Of a stretch of 23,256 nucleotides of DNA, positions 22,269 through 23,256 are shown one piece after another. The notes under the pieces are model-generated. The model had not been told where the DNA came from. It saw only the letters and a program-made list of their open reading frames with translations, and did no database searches. Location: positions 1-23,256 of the forward strand of contig DAIRBY010000040.1 of the NCBI GenBank assembly GCA_036796975.1. Direction: 5' to 3'. Within the stretch, counting starts at the first letter, position 1, and each line of letters begins with the position of its first letter. The stretch is from UBA8190 sp003453695 (GTDB lineage Bacteria; Actinomycetota; Acidimicrobiia; Acidimicrobiales; UBA8190). Position numbers and translations under genes: made by a program.

Positions 22269-23246
22269 CTGCGCGCCGTCACGATCGCCGACGGACGGCT
22301 CGAGTGGCGCCAGCATCCTGACCCGGTTCCCGGGCCCGACCGCGTGGTGGTGTCGGTGCACGCCGCCGGCGTGAACGCCGCAGACCTCGTGCAGGTCCAG
22401 GGCTTCTATCCGCCGCCTCCGGGATGGCCGGTCGACATTCCCGGCATGGAGCTGGCCGGCGAGGTCGTCGCCACCGGGCCCGGCGCCTCGCGCTTCGCGC
22501 CCGGTGACCGGGTCATGGCGCTCGTGGGAGGCGGTGCCCAGGCGGAGCTGGCCGAGGTCGACGAGACCAGTGCCATGGCCGTGCCCAAGGCGATCAGCTG
22601 GGAGGAGGCGGGAGGGTTCGCCGAAGCGTTCTGCACCGCCCACGACGCGCTCTTCACCCAGTGCCGGCTCGTCCTCGGGGAGCGACTGCTGGTCACCGGG
22701 GCCGCCGGCGGCGTGGGGACCGCCGCCGTGCAGCTCGGAGCTGCCGCCGGGGCACACGTGGTGGCGTCGGTCCGCCGACACGAGCTGCGCGACGCCGTGG
22801 CCGCCCTGGGTGCGGCTCAGGTGGTCGCTCCTGACGCCGTCGCCGCGGCGGGGCCGTTCGACGTGGTGCTCGAGCTGGTGGCGGGCGACGGGTTCGCTTC
22901 GTCGCTGCAGGCACTGGCGATGGGCGGGAGGTTGTGCGTGATCGGGGTGGGAGCGGGTTCGCGCCAGGAGATCGACCTCTTCTCGATCATGGGACGGCAC
23001 GCCTCCATCCGGGGCTCGACGCTGCGGGCTCGTCCGGCGAGCGAGAAGGAACAGGTCGTGCGTCTCGTCGACGCCCACGTCGTTCCACTGTTGGCCCAGG
23101 GAAGGGTGCGGGTGCCGGTGCTCGAGCGCGTCCCGATGTCCGAGGCACAGGCTGCCTACGAGCGCTTCAGCGCCGGCGGCAAGCTCGGCAAGGTGATCCT
23201 GACCCTAGACACCCCACGGTCGCAACAGTCAAGCGGCAAGCCCTGA
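22269..23246 (+). CDS. Zinc-independent quinone oxidoreductase (MDR family), probable CTG start
   Basis: An NAD(P)H-dependent oxidoreductase of the QOR/zeta-crystallin group, 325 residues from CTG 22269. The catalytic fold begins RAVTIADGRLEWRQHPDP, then VVSVHAAGVNAADLVQVQG, PVDIPGMELAGEV, the Rossmann loop VTGAAGGVGTAAVQL, and ends AYERFSAGGKLGKVILTLD with a short polar tail. No zinc-ligand cysteines are present. Between the preceding in-frame TGA (22227-22229) and the first GTG (22344) there is no ATG, GTG or TTG, yet residues encoded there match the family's first strand. CTG 22269 sits 9 bases after GAGAGG (22254-22259). A start at GTG 22344 would remove about 25 conserved residues. It follows the LapA-domain gene by 39 bases. 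Confidence 0.85.
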   Translation: MRAVTIADGRLEWRQHPDPVPGPDRVVVSVHAAGVNAADLVQVQGFYPPPPGWPVDIPGMELAGEVVATGPGASRFAPGDRVMALVGGGAQAELAEVDETSAMAVPKAISWEEAGGFAEAFCTAHDALFTQCRLVLGERLLVTGAAGGVGTAAVQLGAAAGAHVVASVRRHELRDAVAALGAAQVVAPDAVAAAGPFDVVLELVAGDGFASSLQALAMGGRLCVIGVGAGSRQEIDLFSIMGRHASIRGSTLRARPASEKEQVVRLVDAHVVPLLAQGRVRVPVLERVPMSEAQAAYERFSAGGKLGKVILTLDTPRSQQSSGKP

Positions 23247-23256
23247 TCCATTGGGC

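Overview
The window is a densely packed, very GC-rich chromosomal segment with almost exclusively G/C third codon positions, many GTG starts, start/stop overlaps of the GTGA or ATGA type, and several genes with no Shine-Dalgarno sequence but a -10-like hexamer 7-10 bases before the start codon. Together with clpS next to a DUF2017 gene, a SenX3/RegX3-like two-component pair and an SCO6880-type transfer cluster, this points to an actinobacterium. An Acidimicrobiia-like lineage is my guess; the sequence gives no direct taxonomic proof. No rRNA, tRNA, CRISPR array, transposase or integrase was seen. No gene-free stretch exceeds 300 bases; the longest is about 156 bases (11700-11855).

Layout. (1) 1-2665, minus strand: a coupled run ctaA - clpS - DUF2017 - peptidase S51-like protein, the last running off the left edge. 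(2) 2749-3648, plus: ctaB (heme O synthase), divergent from ctaA, so heme A synthesis is split across one divergent promoter region. (3) 3716-4456 minus, a methyltransferase, divergent with a 27-base spacer from a short-chain dehydrogenase (4484-5263 plus). (4) 5325-8233, minus: ABC ATPase - ABC-2 permease - TIGR00725/LOG-like nucleotide-binding protein - stand-alone Lon N-terminal domain protein, again tightly coupled. (5) 8261-9547, plus: serS, divergent from the ABC ATPase with another 27-base spacer. (6) 9601-11699, minus: histidine kinase then response regulator, overlapping by 4 bases. (7) 11856-17459, plus: five consecutive genes forming a compact type IV secretion/conjugation-like module: a two-helix VirB2-like membrane protein, a TrbL/VirB6-like (SCO6881-type) polytopic protein, an SCO6880-type protein, a VirB4-like ATPase without a VirB4 N-terminal domain, and a short VirD4/TraG-like coupling ATPase. 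A good promoter (TTGATA-17-TAGGGT) precedes it. A cytochrome P450 gene begins 11 bases after the last ATPase. (8) 18939-20360, minus: an amidase. (9) 20429-23246, plus: bluB-like nitroreductase - ROK/polyphosphate glucokinase-like kinase - LapA-domain membrane protein - quinone oxidoreductase, with GTGA overlaps at the first two junctions; the oxidoreductase appears to lack any ATG/GTG/TTG start and may use CTG.

The item most worth pursuing is region 7. It holds the energising and inner-membrane parts of a single-membrane T4SS, without a relaxase, integrase, VirB8-like protein, peptidoglycan hydrolase or partition gene in view, set among housekeeping genes and facing a two-component system. 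The coupling ATPase also has tyrosine in place of the last glycine of its Walker A motif.
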